A DNA stretch of 64,000 nucleotides. Source: TMED23 sp913054205 (GTDB lineage: Bacteria; Pseudomonadota; Alphaproteobacteria; Rhodospirillales; UBA2165). The DNA lies in the NCBI GenBank assembly GCA_046582495.1, contig JAYGEG010000152.1, positions 1 to 64,000 on the forward strand, in the 5' to 3' direction. Under the pieces are notes generated by a model. It searched no databases. It had not been told where the DNA came from and worked only from the letters and a program-made list of their open reading frames with translations. Positions 62,781 to 64,000 of this stretch are shown one piece after another (position 1 is the stretch's first letter; the number at the start of each line of letters is the position of its first letter). A program made the translations under genes and the position numbers.

Positions 62781-64000
62781 ACCAATTCCCTTTCAACATT
62801 GTGGCGCAATTTCGCCAGCAAATCTCCAACCGAGTTCGACCGCGGATGCCAGAAGTCACGCTCAATGGCTTCCTCAAACTTCTCGGCAATTTCCTGCAAA
62901 GCCGGCGCGTTGTTTTCAGCGATAAAGTCGCGCACGTTTTCATCTTCGAGATAGGCTTCGAACAATTGATCAAAGTGATGGTCTTCAACAACTTTGGCCG
63001 TCGCGGCAAAAGCAAACAGATAATCGACCGTCGCGGCGATCTCAAACGCGCCCTTGTAGCCGTGGCGCATCACGCCTTCGATCCATTTAGGATTGGCCGC
63101 CCGAGCGCGCACAACGCGGCCGATTTCTTCCTGAAGGGTGCGAATTTTGGGCGTGTCGGGACGACTGTGATCATTGTGATATATGGTGGGCTGCGCGCCT
63201 GAGAGTTCACGCACCGCCGCCGTCATACCACCTTCAAACTGGTAGTAGTCATCGCTGTCCAAAATATCGTGCTCACGGTTATCTTGGTTGTGGACGACGA
63301 TTTCAACGCCTTTAAGGCGGGCTTCGAAGAGGTTGTTTTCAGCCTCGCCTTCGGCACCATCACCGTAGGCGTAACCTCCCCAAGCAACATAGGCGCGGGA
63401 CAAATCTTCATCCGTCTCCCAACACTTTTCATCTATCAGCGTTTGCAACCCTGCCCCATACGCGCCCGGCTTGGAGCCGAAAACGCGAAACCCGGCGCGG
63501 CGGGTGGCGTCTTCTTCGCTTGAGCCCGAGGCGACAAAAGCGGCCCTATCCTTTTGAGCCTGCGCCGCCAACGGATTGTCGTATTCGGATTCGTCTTGAG
63601 ATGCAACGGCGCGGACAGCACTGTCGAGCAAATCAACTTGGCTCGGAAAAGCATCCCGGAAAAAACCGGAAATTCGAAACACGACGTCGACGCGCGGACG
63701 CCCCAGCACCGTCAATGGCATCACTTCGAAGCCGGTGACCCGATTGGCTTGTTTATCCCATTGAGGCTGCACCCCCATCAGCGCCAGAGCTTGGGCGATA
63801 TCATCGCCACCGGTGCGCATATTGGCCGTTCCCCAGGCACTCATCGCGAGGCGTTTGGGATATTCGCCGTGCTCCTGAAAATGTTGCTCAATCAGCAACG
63901 TTGCTGATTTCCAGCCAAGCTTCCAAGCTGCGGGGGTGGGTACTGCACGCACATCGACCGAGTAAAAATTTCGCCCGGTCGGCAGAACATCCAAGCGTCC
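62777..64000 (-). CDS. cobN: Cobaltochelatase large subunit CobN (C-terminal part; start beyond window)
   Basis: About 407 C-terminal residues of a protein usually 1100-1400 long. VLPTGRNFYSVDVRAVPTPAAW, MSAWGTANMRTGGDDIAQAL, GVQPQWDKQANRVTGFEVMP and YNDHSRPDTPKIRTLQEEIGRVVRARAANPKWIEGV are characteristic of CobN/BchH. It inserts cobalt into hydrogenobyrinate a,c-diamide with ATP, together with CobS and CobT, which are not in the window. It is the upstream gene of the cobN-cobO-cobQ unit. Its presence beside cbiX is notable. Confidence 0.95.
   Translation of the reverse strand, partial: GRLDVLPTGRNFYSVDVRAVPTPAAWKLGWKSATLLIEQHFQEHGEYPKRLAMSAWGTANMRTGGDDIAQALALMGVQPQWDKQANRVTGFEVMPLTVLGRPRVDVVFRISGFFRDAFPSQVDLLDSAVRAVASQDESEYDNPLAAQAQKDRAAFVASGSSEEDATRRAGFRVFGSKPGAYGAGLQTLIDEKCWETDEDLSRAYVAWGGYAYGDGAEGEAENNLFEARLKGVEIVVHNQDNREHDILDSDDYYQFEGGMTAAVRELSGAQPTIYHNDHSRPDTPKIRTLQEEIGRVVRARAANPKWIEGVMRHGYKGAFEIAATVDYLFAFAATAKVVEDHHFDQLFEAYLEDENVRDFIAENNAPALQEIAEKFEEAIERDFWHPRSNSVGDLLAKLRHNVERELV

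Noticed and set aside
62801..63202. Plus-strand ORF opposite cobN
   Set aside because: Antisense shadow; the cobN frame is diagnostic over the full length.

Overview
The window looks like a chromosomal segment of an alphaproteobacterium. The best fit is a Rhodospirillales-like lineage; this rests on gene order and protein family types, not on a marker gene. Two core blocks are recognisable, mostly on the minus strand. One is the cell-shape operon mreB-mreC-mreD-mrdA-rodA next to leuA (14.2-21.6 kb). The other is ilvB-ilvN-ilvC with miaA, followed further along by degP, DUF2065, hflC, hflK and, divergently, the P-loop ATPase mrp/apbC (27.9-45.1 kb). No rRNA, tRNA, CRISPR array, phage or complete insertion sequence was seen.

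Layout. 0-3.4 kb: a truncated TctC-type solute-binding protein, a PHP-like DUF3604 hydrolase and a MarR regulator. 3.4-7.0 kb, divergent: a sulfatase coupled to kynureninase and tryptophan 2,3-dioxygenase. 7.1-13.5 kb: an operon with a complete molybdopterin transhydroxylase-type enzyme (large and Fe-S subunits), a quinone oxidoreductase, one half of a CoA-transferase, and an IclR regulator. 13.7-21.8 kb: a small secreted protein gene broken by an amber codon, the shape operon, and leuA with a leucine-rich leader ORF. 22.1-27.3 kb: an accessory aryl-CoA island with a two-domain flavoprotein hydroxylase/OYE reductase, MarR, a PaaK-like CoA ligase and an RdhA-like Fe-S protein. 27.3-32.4 kb: arfB, branched-chain amino acid genes and miaA. 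32.5-39.9 kb: a second accessory stretch with a gentisate-dioxygenase-like bicupin, a luciferase-like monooxygenase, a decayed histidine kinase, a flippase and a DUF1015 protein. 40-45.1 kb: membrane quality control and Mrp. 45.3-64 kb: a near-complete cobalamin cluster, ending inside cobN.

How it fits together. Tryptophan dioxygenase and kynureninase lead towards anthranilate. The flavoprotein at 22.1 kb has the architecture of 2-aminobenzoyl-CoA monooxygenase/reductase, and the ligase beside it could supply an aryl-CoA. The transhydroxylase operon and the gentisate-type dioxygenase add more aromatic ring chemistry. The RdhA-like protein belongs to a corrinoid-dependent family, and corrinoid synthesis is encoded in the same window. 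The cobalamin genes mix cobalt-early components (cbiX, cbiG, cbiD) with the cobalt-late chelatase cobN.

The accessory stretches are lined by several families of palindromic intergenic repeats. Three kinds of gene decay are visible: an amber-interrupted secreted protein, a histidine kinase with two in-frame TGA codons and a lost phospho-acceptor histidine, and end-fragments of a sulfotransferase and a GIY-YIG nuclease.
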